Assembly: GCF_004803815.1 (NCBI RefSeq)
Contig: NZ_CP012544.1
Span: 558,001-622,000 of the forward strand
Direction: 5' to 3'
Length of the DNA: 64,000 nt
Source: Campylobacter showae
GTDB taxonomy: Bacteria > Campylobacterota > Campylobacteria > Campylobacterales > Campylobacteraceae
Position numbers and translations under genes: made by a program. Shown here piece by piece: positions 8,074-16,704 of this stretch. Numbering within the stretch: position 1 is the first letter of the stretch; each line of letters begins with the position of its first letter. The notes below the pieces were generated by a model, which ran no database searches, had not been told where the DNA came from, and saw only the letters and a list, made by a program, of their open reading frames with translations.

Positions 8074-9606
8074 ATGAATAACACGATAATAGTTTTGGAT
8101 TTTGGCTCGCAGTATACTCAGCTCATCGCTAGACGCTTGCGTGAGCAGGGCGTTTATACCGAGATTTTGCCTTTTAACGTCAAGGTCGATGAGATTAAAG
8201 CGAAAAAACCAAAAGGCATAATCCTAAGCGGCGGGCCTGCTAGCGTTTATGCACCGGATGCGTATTTTTGCGACGAGGGCGTATTTAAGCTAAAGCTGCC
8301 GATTTTAGGCATTTGCTACGGCATGCAGCTTTTGGCGCATAAATTTGGCGCAGAGGTCGCTCCGGCTTCTCACAAAGAGTACGGCAAGGCAAGCCTTAAC
8401 GTCCTAAAATCTCATCCGCTTTTTACCGATACGCCTGAAAAGCAAATCGTCTGGATGAGCCACTCCGACCTCGTAAAAAACCTACCTAACGGCTTTGAGG
8501 CGATCGCGACTAGCGAAAATTCGCCTTATTGCGTGTTTGGCGACGAAAAGCGCAAATTTTACGCTCTGCAGTTTCATCCGGAGGTTCAACACAGCGAGTT
8601 TGGTACTCAAATTTTAAAAAATTTCGCCAAATATATCTGTGGCTGCGAAAGCACGTGGAATATGGGCAGCTTTGCTAAAACCCAGATCGCTAAAATCAAA
8701 GAAACCGTGGGCAACAAAAAAGTCCTTTGCGCCGTTAGCGGTGGCGTAGATAGCTCCGTAACCGCAGCTCTTTTGGCTGCTGCGATACCGCAAAATTTGA
8801 TCCTGGTTTTCGTCGATAACGGACTACTTAGAACGGGAGAGCGCGAGCAGGTCGAGGTAACTTTTAGAACAAAGCTTGGTGTCGAGCTAGTTAGCATAGA
8901 TGCGAGTAAAACTTTCTTAGAAAGGCTTGCTGGCGTAACAGATCCAGAGAAAAAACGTAAGATAATCGGCGAAACTTTCATCGAAATCTTTGAAAAAGAG
9001 GCCAAAAAGCACGATAACGTCAAATTTTTAGCCCAGGGTACGCTTTATACCGACATCATCGAAAGCTCGGTCGTGGGATCTAGCAAGACGATCAAAAGCC
9101 ACCACAATGTCGGCGGACTGCCTGATTGGATGAGCTTTGAGCTGATCGAGCCTTTAAGAGAAATCTTTAAAGACGAAGTGCGTCAGCTAGGACTTGAGCT
9201 CGGTCTTTCGCGAGAGCTCGTGTTCCGTCACCCATTCCCAGGTCCGGGCCTTGCGATCCGCATAATGGGTGAGGTAAATACGCCAAGCCTTGAGCTGCTA
9301 CGCAAAGCCGACGTGATCCTACGCGACGAGCTAAAATCTAGCGGCTGGTACAACAAAACGTGGCAAGCGTTTTGCGTACTGCTAAACGTGCACTCAGTAG
9401 GCGTTATGGGCGATAACCGCACTTACGAAAACGCCGTGTGCATACGCGTAGTGGACGCTAGCGACGGTATGACGGCTAGCTTCTCGCGCCTACCGTACGA
9501 TCTGCTAGAAAACGTCTCTCGCCGTATAATAAACGAAGTAGACGGCATCAACCGCGTAGTTTACGACATCTCTAGCAAACCGCCTGCGACGATAGAGTGG
9601 GAGTGA
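8074..9606 (+). CDS. guaA: GMP synthase (glutamine-hydrolysing)
   Basis: Converts XMP to GMP with glutamine and ATP; last step of de novo guanine nucleotide synthesis. 510 residues. Seen: class I glutamine amidotransferase with nucleophile Cys81 (GICYGMQL) and the His/Glu pair in [15 protein letters not shown]-pyrophosphatase P-loop [13 protein letters not shown]; the C-terminal dimerisation domain ending KPPATIEWE, the canonical end. RBS is weak (AGGGCAATC). Directly downstream the base composition drops sharply at the start of the AT-rich methylase island. Confidence 0.98.
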   Translation: MNNTIIVLDFGSQYTQLIARRLREQGVYTEILPFNVKVDEIKAKKPKGIILSGGPASVYAPDAYFCDEGVFKLKLPILGICYGMQLLAHKFGAEVAPASHKEYGKASLNVLKSHPLFTDTPEKQIVWMSHSDLVKNLPNGFEAIATSENSPYCVFGDEKRKFYALQFHPEVQHSEFGTQILKNFAKYICGCESTWNMGSFAKTQIAKIKETVGNKKVLCAVSGGVDSSVTAALLAAAIPQNLILVFVDNGLLRTGEREQVEVTFRTKLGVELVSIDASKTFLERLAGVTDPEKKRKIIGETFIEIFEKEAKKHDNVKFLAQGTLYTDIIESSVVGSSKTIKSHHNVGGLPDWMSFELIEPLREIFKDEVRQLGLELGLSRELVFRHPFPGPGLAIRIMGEVNTPSLELLRKADVILRDELKSSGWYNKTWQAFCVLLNVHSVGVMGDNRTYENAVCIRVVDASDGMTASFSRLPYDLLENVSRRIINEVDGINRVVYDISSKPPATIEWE

Positions 9607-9668
9607 GAATATTGTTAAAATCCAGGTTGCTTTATTGTTTATAGATTTTAACTAATGGTAAGGAAAAT

Positions 9669-10724
9669 ATGAAACGATACAAAGCTATAGATTTTTTCTG
9701 TGGTGGAGGAGGTATGACTTGTGGACTCCGCCAGGCAGGGATTTACGTTGTTGCCGGCATTGATTTTGACAAAGACGCAAAAGAAACATATGAATATAAT
9801 AACAAAGGAAGTGTTTTTATTCATTCAGATATTCGGAAATTAAAAATTGATTACTTTGAGCAGAACTTTCATATTAATCGAAATGATGATAACTTGATAT
9901 TTGCGGGATGCAGTCCTTGTCAATTTTACAGCATAATCAATTCAGATAAGACCAACTCGCTACAATCTAAAGATTTATTAATGGATTTTGCTCGTTTTGT
10001 AGCGTATTATACTCCAGGCTACATTCTTGTTGAAAATGTCCCTGGAATAATAACCAATAAAGATAGCGTCTTACCGCGATTCCTTACTGAGTTAAAAAAA
10101 ATAGGCTACGAAAACATTATATATAAAGTAATTGATATGAGTCGTTACGGGATTCCTCAAAATAGGAGACGATTTTCATTAATAGCAACACGCTTAAAAA
10201 ATATGCGTATTTGTTTGCCGGTTGAGAGTACGGGAATGATTACTCTTGATAAAGTTATCGGTAAAAAAAATGGTTTTCCTGAAGTAAAAGCTGGATATCG
10301 AGATGATAGCGATTTTTATCATACGGTAGCAGGCTTAAGCGATAAAAGCTTAAGAAGACTGCAAAAAACCAGACATAACGGTGGAAGTAGGCTTGATTGG
10401 GCAAACGAAACAGACCTTCAACTAAAATGTTTTGTGGGTAAAGACGATAGTTTTAAAGATACATACGGACGCATGTGGTGGAATAGGCCGGCACCAACCA
10501 TTACTACAAAATTTTTTAGTATTTCGAACGGGCGTTTCGGGCATCCTGAAGAAAACAGAGCTATCTCTATAAGAGAAGGAGCGACAATACAGACTTTCCC
10601 GGAAAATTATGTTTTTAAAACTACCAGCATAGCGGCAGCTGCAAAGTTGATTGGAAATGCTGTACCACCTGAATATGCGAGACAATTAGGTGAAGCGATA
10701 AAGAAAACGGATTATAGTATATGA
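9669..10724 (+). CDS. DNA cytosine-5 methyltransferase (type II modification enzyme)
   Basis: Transfers a methyl group from AdoMet to C5 of cytosine. 351 residues, a full-length small m5C enzyme. Seen in order: motif I DFFCGGGGMTCGLRQAG (about 8-24), catalytic Pro-Cys motif IV GCSPCQFYS, motif VI VENVPGI, motif VIII YGIPQNRRRFSLIATR, a short target-recognition region, motif IX SIREGATIQTFP and motif X LIGNAVPPEYARQLGEAI. RBS AAGGA before the ATG. First gene of the AT-rich island; its stop overlaps the GHKL ATPase start by 4 bp (ATGA). The target site cannot be read from sequence. Association with a Vsr nuclease fits a m5C modification locus. Confidence 0.94.
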   Translation: MKRYKAIDFFCGGGGMTCGLRQAGIYVVAGIDFDKDAKETYEYNNKGSVFIHSDIRKLKIDYFEQNFHINRNDDNLIFAGCSPCQFYSIINSDKTNSLQSKDLLMDFARFVAYYTPGYILVENVPGIITNKDSVLPRFLTELKKIGYENIIYKVIDMSRYGIPQNRRRFSLIATRLKNMRICLPVESTGMITLDKVIGKKNGFPEVKAGYRDDSDFYHTVAGLSDKSLRRLQKTRHNGGSRLDWANETDLQLKCFVGKDDSFKDTYGRMWWNRPAPTITTKFFSISNGRFGHPEENRAISIREGATIQTFPENYVFKTTSIAAAAKLIGNAVPPEYARQLGEAIKKTDYSI

Positions 10725-11695
10725 AGCAGCATTTTTCGATTACACCAAGGATTATTGCTCATTTTGGTGAAGATTTAATAAAAAACGAAAGTATAGCAAT
10801 TCTTGAGTTGGTAAAAAATTCTTACGATGCCTGTGCAACAGAATGCAAGGTAGAATTTTATTCCCGAAATAAAGAATTGGAAAAGATTGTTATTTCTGAT
10901 AATGGATTTGGAATGAATGCCAATATTATAAAAAATGTTTGGCTTGTCGTGGGTACTAATCATAAAAAAAATGCAAAAAAAAATCAATGCGGACGTTATC
11001 CCTTAGGGGAAAAGGGCATAGGCAGATTAGGTGTGCATAAATTAGGCAAAAAAATCAGATTATTCTCAAAAACCATAAATGACAAAGAAGTTGAGTTATC
11101 GATAGACTGGACGGAATTGGAAAATGCTAAACAGATTGATGATTTTGATATTGATGTTATAGAAAATACGGTTCCAAAACAATATTCAAAAAATAATACA
11201 GGCACAACCATTATTATAGAAGAACTAAAATCAAAATGGGATAGAAGGCAGATAAGAGAAATATATAGAAATTTATTATCCCTTAATAGTCCGTTTGCAG
11301 ACAATAATGACTCTTTTAAAGTCGATATTTGGAGCAATGAAAATATTTTTGAAGGGCTACCGAAACTCGAGGATATTATCGCAAACGGCGGACTGTATTT
11401 TGGTAGCTGTATTTTAAATGGTAATAGAATCAAAAAGTTTAATTATGAATTTCGACCATGGAGCTCATTGAATAAAATTGATGGGAGGAAATTGAATTTA
11501 TCAAATTTAGGAGAGCAAGACTTATATCTCAAAGGACTAAAAGAAGAAGATGGGAAAAAAAAGTTGGTGGAATATGAGATTGATCTGGATGAACTGCAAA
11601 TAGGAGAGATAGAGTTCGATATTATTATTTTTGAAAAAGATGCGGTTATTTTTAATTATGTAAATGCTGAAAAAAAAGTATTAGCGATTATTTAA
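10721..11695 (+). CDS. GHKL ATPase, N-terminal part (frame broken at A8 tract)
   Basis: 324 residues as read. An N-terminal HATPase_c_3 (Hsp90/MutL/MORC-like GHKL) domain: N box ELVKNSYDA with Glu29, Asn33 and Asp36; Asp60 box ISDNGFGM; G2 loop GEKGIGRLG at 96-104; NTGTTIII closing the ATP lid. The frame ends at 11695 just after an A8 run at 11670-11677. Reading one extra A gives KKSISDYLNENGGIRVYRD and continues without a stop to 12837, a protein of about 705 residues. NGGIRVYRD through NDWLGIDL is a familiar continuation of this ATPase family, so the break is inside one gene. Starts by a 4-bp overlap with the methyltransferase. Confidence 0.85.
   Translation: MKQHFSITPRIIAHFGEDLIKNESIAILELVKNSYDACATECKVEFYSRNKELEKIVISDNGFGMNANIIKNVWLVVGTNHKKNAKKNQCGRYPLGEKGIGRLGVHKLGKKIRLFSKTINDKEVELSIDWTELENAKQIDDFDIDVIENTVPKQYSKNNTGTTIIIEELKSKWDRRQIREIYRNLLSLNSPFADNNDSFKVDIWSNENIFEGLPKLEDIIANGGLYFGSCILNGNRIKKFNYEFRPWSSLNKIDGRKLNLSNLGEQDLYLKGLKEEDGKKKLVEYEIDLDELQIGEIEFDIIIFEKDAVIFNYVNAEKKVLAII
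11670..11677 (+). repeat. A8 homopolymer at the GHKL frameshift
   Basis: Run of eight A between GCTG and GTATTAGC. Nine A (or a -1 ribosomal slip on the run) joins the two halves of the GHKL gene. It may be a phase-variable tract, a programmed slip site, a recent mutation or a sequencing error; the sequence alone cannot decide. Confidence 0.85.
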
Positions 11696-11790
11696 ACGAA
11701 AACGGGGGAATAAGAGTATATAGAGATAATGTAAGGGTCTATGATTATGGTGAGCGAGACAACGATTGGCTTGGTATAGACTTAAAAAGA

Positions 11791-12837
11791 GTGCATAGGG
11801 TTGGTAGCTATGTTAGCAATAATATTATTTTGGGATACGTCAGACTGAAACGCAATGAAAGTTTGGGTCTGAGAGAAAAGACAAACAGAGAAGGCTTTAT
11901 TGAAGATGAAGTGTACAACGCTTTCGTAGATGCCATAAATTATGTATTGAATATTTTTGTTAGGCAACGAAATGTCGATAAATTCCGTTTAACAACTCTA
12001 TATAAAACATATAAAGTTATTGAACCTGTTCTTTCCGATTTGGCAGAAGTTATGGAACTTGTTGAAAAAAAAGTTACTAATGAGGTCGACAAGAAGGATA
12101 TTATAAAATATCTAAACAGAATAAGTATTCAATATAAAGAAGTAAAAGAAGTTCTTATAAAAAGTGCAAATGCGGGACTAAATTTAAGTGTTGTTATCCA
12201 TGAGATTGAAAAACAGATTGCAGCATTACTCGGTTATGTTAAAAACGGAGAAAAAGATCAAATAATTAAAGTTTCTTTAAGGCTGGAAAAAATAGTTCGC
12301 GGTTATACGGCAATGATTAGAAAGTCTGCGATTAAAGATACAATATTGTCGGATATAGTAAATATAGCGTTGGAAAATTATGAATTTAGATTTTCCGATC
12401 ATAAAATAGAAGTATACAATAATCCTAAAAATTGTAATATATCTGCTTTTTTGGCACAGGCGGAAGCAATATCGGTTTTGACCAATCTATTGGATAATTC
12501 TATTTATTGGTTGAGTTATTCACGAAAAGAAAATAGAAAAATATCCGTTTACATAACAGATCAAATAAAAAACTATAACTCTATTATTGTAAGTGATAAC
12601 GGTCCTGGATTTAATATTCCTACAGATGCGGCAATTCAACCTTTTATAACCGGAAAGCCTCATAACATAGGGATGGGGCTCGGTCTGCATATAGCCGATG
12701 AAATGATGAAAGCAATGAAAGGCGAGCTATTATTTTTGGATGAAAACGATATTGAACTGCCGAAAGATGTTGAAAAAAATCAAATTAATAAGGCAATTAT
12801 TGCATTATGTTTTCCAAAAGAAAAAACAAAGGAATAA
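11791..12837 (+). CDS. GHKL ATPase, C-terminal part with histidine-kinase-like domain
   Basis: The same reading frame is open from about 11679, so the GTG at 11791 is only a formal start. Seen: a helical region with LSVVIHEIEKQI, resembling a kinase H-box helix with one His; then a second ATPase domain of histidine-kinase type: N box VLTNLLDNSIYWL, G1 VSDNGPGFNIP, G2 HNIGMGLGLHIADEMM. The full protein would thus carry two GHKL domains, one MORC/Hsp90-like and one kinase-like. The following receiver-like gene begins 3 bp after this stop, suggesting a partner. If the A8 frameshift is real in the cell, this half is probably not made. Confidence 0.8.
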   Translation: MHRVGSYVSNNIILGYVRLKRNESLGLREKTNREGFIEDEVYNAFVDAINYVLNIFVRQRNVDKFRLTTLYKTYKVIEPVLSDLAEVMELVEKKVTNEVDKKDIIKYLNRISIQYKEVKEVLIKSANAGLNLSVVIHEIEKQIAALLGYVKNGEKDQIIKVSLRLEKIVRGYTAMIRKSAIKDTILSDIVNIALENYEFRFSDHKIEVYNNPKNCNISAFLAQAEAISVLTNLLDNSIYWLSYSRKENRKISVYITDQIKNYNSIIVSDNGPGFNIPTDAAIQPFITGKPHNIGMGLGLHIADEMMKAMKGELLFLDENDIELPKDVEKNQINKAIIALCFPKEKTKE

Positions 12838-12839
12838 CT

Positions 12840-14144
12840 ATGATAACCGATTTTATTGATAGCGTTGTAATTATTGATGACAAAGAGAAAGAAATAGAGG
12901 AACTTGCAAAAAAATTGCAAGAAGAGGATATTTCCGTAAAGATTCAAATAGTAAATCCTCAAGATAAGCAATTTAAGGACATAATACCTCTTAAAAAATA
13001 CAGACAACTTATTTTTATGGATTTGTCGTTAGATGATAGTATCAATATAAAAAATAATATTTCTACGGAAATCAGACCGATATTATTAAAAATTCTACCT
13101 AAAACAAATGGGTGTTACGGATTAGTAGTTTGGTCCAAACATACGGATGATATTTCAATCTTAAAAGATAAATTATTGGAGGATAAAGACAAATATTGTT
13201 TACCTATGTTTATTGTGCCGTTTGATAAATCAAACTATTTAAAAAATGGATATGGTAATATTTTAGACGATTTAAACGATATATTACAAAAAGATAAGGC
13301 AGCATATTTTTTTGTAAACTGGATGAGTTCCGTTAAATCCGCCAGTGGTAAGGCAATATCTGATATATATTCTTTAGTTACGGATTATGATAAACAACAA
13401 ACCGAATTGATATATATCCTGTATAAAATGGCATTGAGCCATACCGGAATACCTAAAGATCAAGTGGAAGGATACGATTTAACGACCGACGCATATAAGG
13501 CTTTTGATGAATTACTTTATTCCGATTTGATCAATCAGCAAAATAAAAATAGTGTGAATGTTTTTAGCCCGATTCCTCAAAATCCATGGAAAAATAATTT
13601 ACAAGAAGAACTATTTAATTATGCTAAATTAAATGCCAAACACTTTATAGATAGTGTTAATATAAAACAAGATATTATCGTGCCTGGAAATATTTACGAA
13701 ATTATAGAAAATAAGTCTGATTTTAAAATACAAAATCAACCTAAGGAATCAAGAGTTATTGGAATAGAGTTGACGCCTCCATGCGATTTTTCTCATAAAA
13801 AAATTAATTCAAAATTAATTGGCGGCTTTATATATGATCTTTCAAATAGTGATAATGATAAAATTTGGAAATTTATGAATGCTGCATTCAAGGGAGATAA
13901 TAAATATCTTTTTTGGCCTATAGAGATAGATACTAAGCCTTGTGTACTTTGTTTTGATTTCCGATACACTTTTATATTTCCAGATGAAAACCTTAAAAAT
14001 GATTCAAAATATAAAATTATATTTAGGGCAAAATCGAGATTATTTGCCGATATTTTACAAAAATATTCCTCCTATTCTGCCAGATTGGGAATTTCTAATA
14101 TTATCCCGGAATTAAGTGGCCCTTTAAAAAATAATAAAGAGTAG
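12840..14144 (+). CDS. Receiver-like N-terminal domain protein of unknown function
   Basis: 434 residues from the ATG at 12840, chosen because AAAGGAA lies 6 bases upstream; an earlier in-frame ATG at 12807 lies inside the previous gene. The N-terminus resembles a degenerate receiver: VVIIDD with Asp13-Asp14, a strand ending IFMD with Asp61 where a phosphoacceptor would be, and VVWSK with Lys100. The remaining 300 residues are not recognised; they include helical and beta-rich parts and the phrase GIELTPPCDFSH. Located between a kinase-like GHKL ATPase and a Vsr nuclease. A phosphorelay is only inference. Strongly AT-rich codon use. Confidence 0.7.
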   Translation: MITDFIDSVVIIDDKEKEIEELAKKLQEEDISVKIQIVNPQDKQFKDIIPLKKYRQLIFMDLSLDDSINIKNNISTEIRPILLKILPKTNGCYGLVVWSKHTDDISILKDKLLEDKDKYCLPMFIVPFDKSNYLKNGYGNILDDLNDILQKDKAAYFFVNWMSSVKSASGKAISDIYSLVTDYDKQQTELIYILYKMALSHTGIPKDQVEGYDLTTDAYKAFDELLYSDLINQQNKNSVNVFSPIPQNPWKNNLQEELFNYAKLNAKHFIDSVNIKQDIIVPGNIYEIIENKSDFKIQNQPKESRVIGIELTPPCDFSHKKINSKLIGGFIYDLSNSDNDKIWKFMNAAFKGDNKYLFWPIEIDTKPCVLCFDFRYTFIFPDENLKNDSKYKIIFRAKSRLFADILQKYSSYSARLGISNIIPELSGPLKNNKE

Positions 14145-14149
14145 AATAT

Positions 14150-14584
14150 ATGTCGGATATTTTCTCAAAATCGAAACGTTCCGATATTATGTCAAAAATT
14201 TCGGGAAAAGAAACAAAACCGGAAATTTTAGTACGTAAATATCTTTTTGCACACGGTTTTAGGTATAGAAAGAATGCAAAAGATTTACCTGGAAAACCGG
14301 ATATTGTTTTACCTAAATACAAAGCGGTTGTTTTCGTAAACGGCTGTTTTTGGCACGGACACGAAAATTGTAAAAAAGCAACATTACCGGTAACCAACAC
14401 CGAATTTTGGAGAGAAAAAATATCAAACAATATTATTCGTGATGAAAAAACATATGTTGAATTAGCTGGCATAGGGTATAAAGTGTTAGTTGTTTGGCAG
14501 TGCGAATTAGGCATTAAAGAAAGAGAGAAAACATTGGACGAACTTGTAAATAAGATAAGGTTATGCAACATAAACGACTATTAA
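14150..14584 (+). CDS. vsr: Vsr-family (very short patch repair) endonuclease
   Basis: 144 residues, typical length. Vsr nicks DNA 5' of T:G mismatches made by deamination of 5-methylcytosine; Vsr folds also serve as restriction nucleases in some loci. Seen: N-terminal RSDIMSKISGKETKPEILVRK, the catalytic Asp51 in GKPDIVLP, and FVNGCFWHGHENC with zinc/metal-side His69 and His71. Position 64, His in E. coli Vsr, is Asn here. Ends the operon begun by the m5C methyltransferase, 5 bp after the receiver-like gene. Whether it repairs or restricts cannot be settled from sequence. Confidence 0.9.
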   Translation: MSDIFSKSKRSDIMSKISGKETKPEILVRKYLFAHGFRYRKNAKDLPGKPDIVLPKYKAVVFVNGCFWHGHENCKKATLPVTNTEFWREKISNNIIRDEKTYVELAGIGYKVLVVWQCELGIKEREKTLDELVNKIRLCNINDY

Positions 14585-14717
14585 AAGTGTATAGTTTTAA
14601 TGTATTCTAAAAATATTGGAACCAAAAATATAACATACGATAAAGAGATAATCCTTATCAACAAATCGTCCAAAAACTTTAGCTACAATGACGCGTAAAT
14701 TTACGAAAGGAAGAAAA

Positions 14718-15362
14718 ATGGGTAAAATTTACAATCTAAACGCCGACACGAAAGTCGTCGCAAAAAGCGTCGTTAGCAAAAGGATTTTTGATTGCGAGAA
14801 TGCTCACGTCGACGTATTTGCCTTTGACGCGGGCGAGGAACTAGATCACGAGATGCTATTTTGCGACAGCCTCGCGTGGGTCGTGGAGGGCGGTGCGAGC
14901 TTGCACTACGGCGAAAAGCAGATGCGCTTAGGCGGCGAACAGGCCTGCCTGATAGAGAAAAAAGTGTGGCGAAAACTAGTTTTTAACGAACCGACGAAAT
15001 ACGTCTCAATCGATTTTAAGGAGGACTTAATGATAGATCATTTACCTAAGGCGGCTATTTTTAGCCTAGTAGATGCGGTCGAATACGAAGAAGGCAAAAT
15101 CGTGAGCAAAACGCTCGTCAAAAACGAAAGCGGCTCGATGTCGCTATTGTCGTTTTCAAAGGACCAACAACTCTCCACTCATGCGGCTCCGGGCGACGCG
15201 CTTTTGATAGCGCTTGACGGCGAGATGAAGCTAACCATCGGTGACGAGCATTTTGATATCAAAAAGGGCGATACCATCGTGCTTCCGGGTAAAATCCCGC
15301 ACGGGTTAAAGATCTCGGAAAAATTTAAAATGTTACTCATCGTAACAAAAGATAAGATGTAG
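14718..15362 (+). CDS. Bicupin-fold protein
   Basis: 214 residues from the ATG at 14718, preferred over ATG 14688 because AAAGGAAG is placed correctly before it. Two cupin-like halves: the N-terminal half has HEMLFCDSLAWVVEGGASLHYG, broken here as LFCDSLAWVVEGGASLHY; the C-terminal half shows THAAPGDALLIALDGE, then IKKGDTIVLPGKIPHGL, a clear cupin 2 motif with two histidines. Small cytosolic metal-binding beta-barrel; substrate unknown. GC and codon use return to chromosomal type here, so this is the first native gene right of the AT-rich island. Confidence 0.8.
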   Translation: MGKIYNLNADTKVVAKSVVSKRIFDCENAHVDVFAFDAGEELDHEMLFCDSLAWVVEGGASLHYGEKQMRLGGEQACLIEKKVWRKLVFNEPTKYVSIDFKEDLMIDHLPKAAIFSLVDAVEYEEGKIVSKTLVKNESGSMSLLSFSKDQQLSTHAAPGDALLIALDGEMKLTIGDEHFDIKKGDTIVLPGKIPHGLKISEKFKMLLIVTKDKM

Positions 15363-15366
15363 AGTT

Positions 15367-15384
15367 TCGGGGCGATTGCCCCGA
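15367..15384 (+). terminator. Hairpin after bicupin gene
   Basis: Perfect 7-bp stem TCGGGGC/GCCCCGA with a GATT loop, 4 bp after the bicupin stop and 17 bp before the next start. Only a weak T tract follows, so it may attenuate rather than fully terminate. Confidence 0.5.
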
Positions 15385-15400
15385 CTCGTTTAGGAAATAT

Positions 15401-16621
15401 ATGGCAAGATTTATAATAGATGACGAAAACATAAGCGTAGATAATCTAGCAACGCTAAAAAAGCTAGGACAAAAAGATAAAATTTACATCGTAACGAACA
15501 ATAGACAAAAGCTAAGCATCTCCGTTTTGGCGTGGTTTCTGGCGCGAAAAATCAAAATAAAAATCATACTTTTAGAAAGCGCTCACAAGGACTATGCCGA
15601 TAAAATAATTACGTTTTTAATGGGTAAACTCTCGCACAAAAAAGACAAAATTTATATCGTCAGCAACGATAAATTTTACGACGACGTGATAGATTTTTTT
15701 AATAAACAAGATAAAAACGGCGGCAAATTTCATAAGCTCAAATTTGACTTCAATCGCTCGCACACGGCGCAGCTCATCGAAGAAAATCAAGACGAAATCG
15801 CGATCCTGATACGAAACTCGGGAAGCCTAAGTGAGCTTCATATGAAATTTATCTCAAAATTCGGTAGCAAAAACGGCGCCGGCGTGTATAACGCGCTAAA
15901 AGAGGACGCGAGAAAAATCTACAAAAAGCCTCAGCTCGATAACCCACAAAAAGGCGAAGTAAAGCGTATCGCAGCGCCAAATTCCGCAAAATCTAGGCCG
16001 GCGACTCAAGGCGATGAGCAAAAACTTGACGAGCGAGAAAAATTAAAAACGGAGTCAAATTTAAGCGGCGAGGTTTTACACGCTCAAAGCGCCCAGGCAA
16101 AAGAGCAAAATTTAGAAAATCGCTCGCAAATAGTGCAAAATACGGAGTCCGAAAAATCGCAACCCTTAGAGAGCGAAAACGACGCGGCGGCAAAAGAGGA
16201 GAAAAATTTACAAGAGGCAAAAGCCGTAGAAGCAAATTTGAGCGATGATCCGGGTTCTACCGAGCAGCCAAAAGACGCGGAGCAAAATTTAAGCGACAAA
16301 GCTTCTAGCGAGGATCTTAAAGCGGATGAAAAAGGGCAAAATTTATCAAACAAGCGTCCGCCGCAAAAATCAAAGCAAGCTAACGCACCGCAAAACGAAG
16401 CAAAAAATAAAGCTGAAAATACAGTAAAATCGCAACCATCGCTCAAGATAGACGAGACTAAAAAGCAAGAGATTAGAAAAATCGCGTTTGAGAGTAAAAA
16501 TTTGGGTGATTTTCACAACGGACTGGTAAAAAAATACGGAGCAGAGGACGCCGGCAAGCTGTATAAAGCGCTAAAACAAAAGGCAAAAGAGTACCTAAGC
16601 AGGCGCGACGCGGCGAAATAG
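15401..16621 (+). CDS. PIN-like domain protein with low-complexity linker and duplicated C-terminal motif
   Basis: 406 residues, cytoplasmic. Residues 1-115 resemble a PIN/NYN-type RNase fold: FIIDDENIS at the N-terminus, KDYADKIITFLMGKL, and IYIVSNDKFYDDVIDFF, with acidic residues where such enzymes bind metal. A helical motif at about 137-174 (ending GAGVYNALKEDARKIY) is repeated at about 358-400 (ending AGKLYKALKQKAKEY). Between them lie about 180 residues of low-complexity Glu/Lys/Asn/Gln/Ala sequence encoded by many AAATTT words. RNase activity is inference. Neighbours give no further clue. Confidence 0.7.
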   Translation: MARFIIDDENISVDNLATLKKLGQKDKIYIVTNNRQKLSISVLAWFLARKIKIKIILLESAHKDYADKIITFLMGKLSHKKDKIYIVSNDKFYDDVIDFFNKQDKNGGKFHKLKFDFNRSHTAQLIEENQDEIAILIRNSGSLSELHMKFISKFGSKNGAGVYNALKEDARKIYKKPQLDNPQKGEVKRIAAPNSAKSRPATQGDEQKLDEREKLKTESNLSGEVLHAQSAQAKEQNLENRSQIVQNTESEKSQPLESENDAAAKEEKNLQEAKAVEANLSDDPGSTEQPKDAEQNLSDKASSEDLKADEKGQNLSNKRPPQKSKQANAPQNEAKNKAENTVKSQPSLKIDETKKQEIRKIAFESKNLGDFHNGLVKKYGAEDAGKLYKALKQKAKEYLSRRDAAK

Positions 16622-16666
16622 AGTTAGCGTTTTTGGCTACGGCTTTTAAATTTTAAGGATTTGCGG

Positions 16667-16672
16667 TAAAAT
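16667..16672 (+). promoter_or_regulatory. -10 box for hemD
   Basis: TAAAAT in GCGGTAAAATTCGG, 32 bp before the hemD ATG. Sequence match only. Confidence 0.4.
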
Positions 16673-16704
16673 TCGGACGCGAAATCATAAATTTAAGGGC
16701 GAAA

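Noticed and set aside
9607-9668. Direct repeats or att sites at the island borders
   Set aside because: Compared by eye with 14585-14717; no convincing repeat of more than a few bases.
14688-14717. Upstream ATG for the bicupin gene
   Set aside because: No RBS before it, while AAAGGAAG precedes the ATG at 14718.
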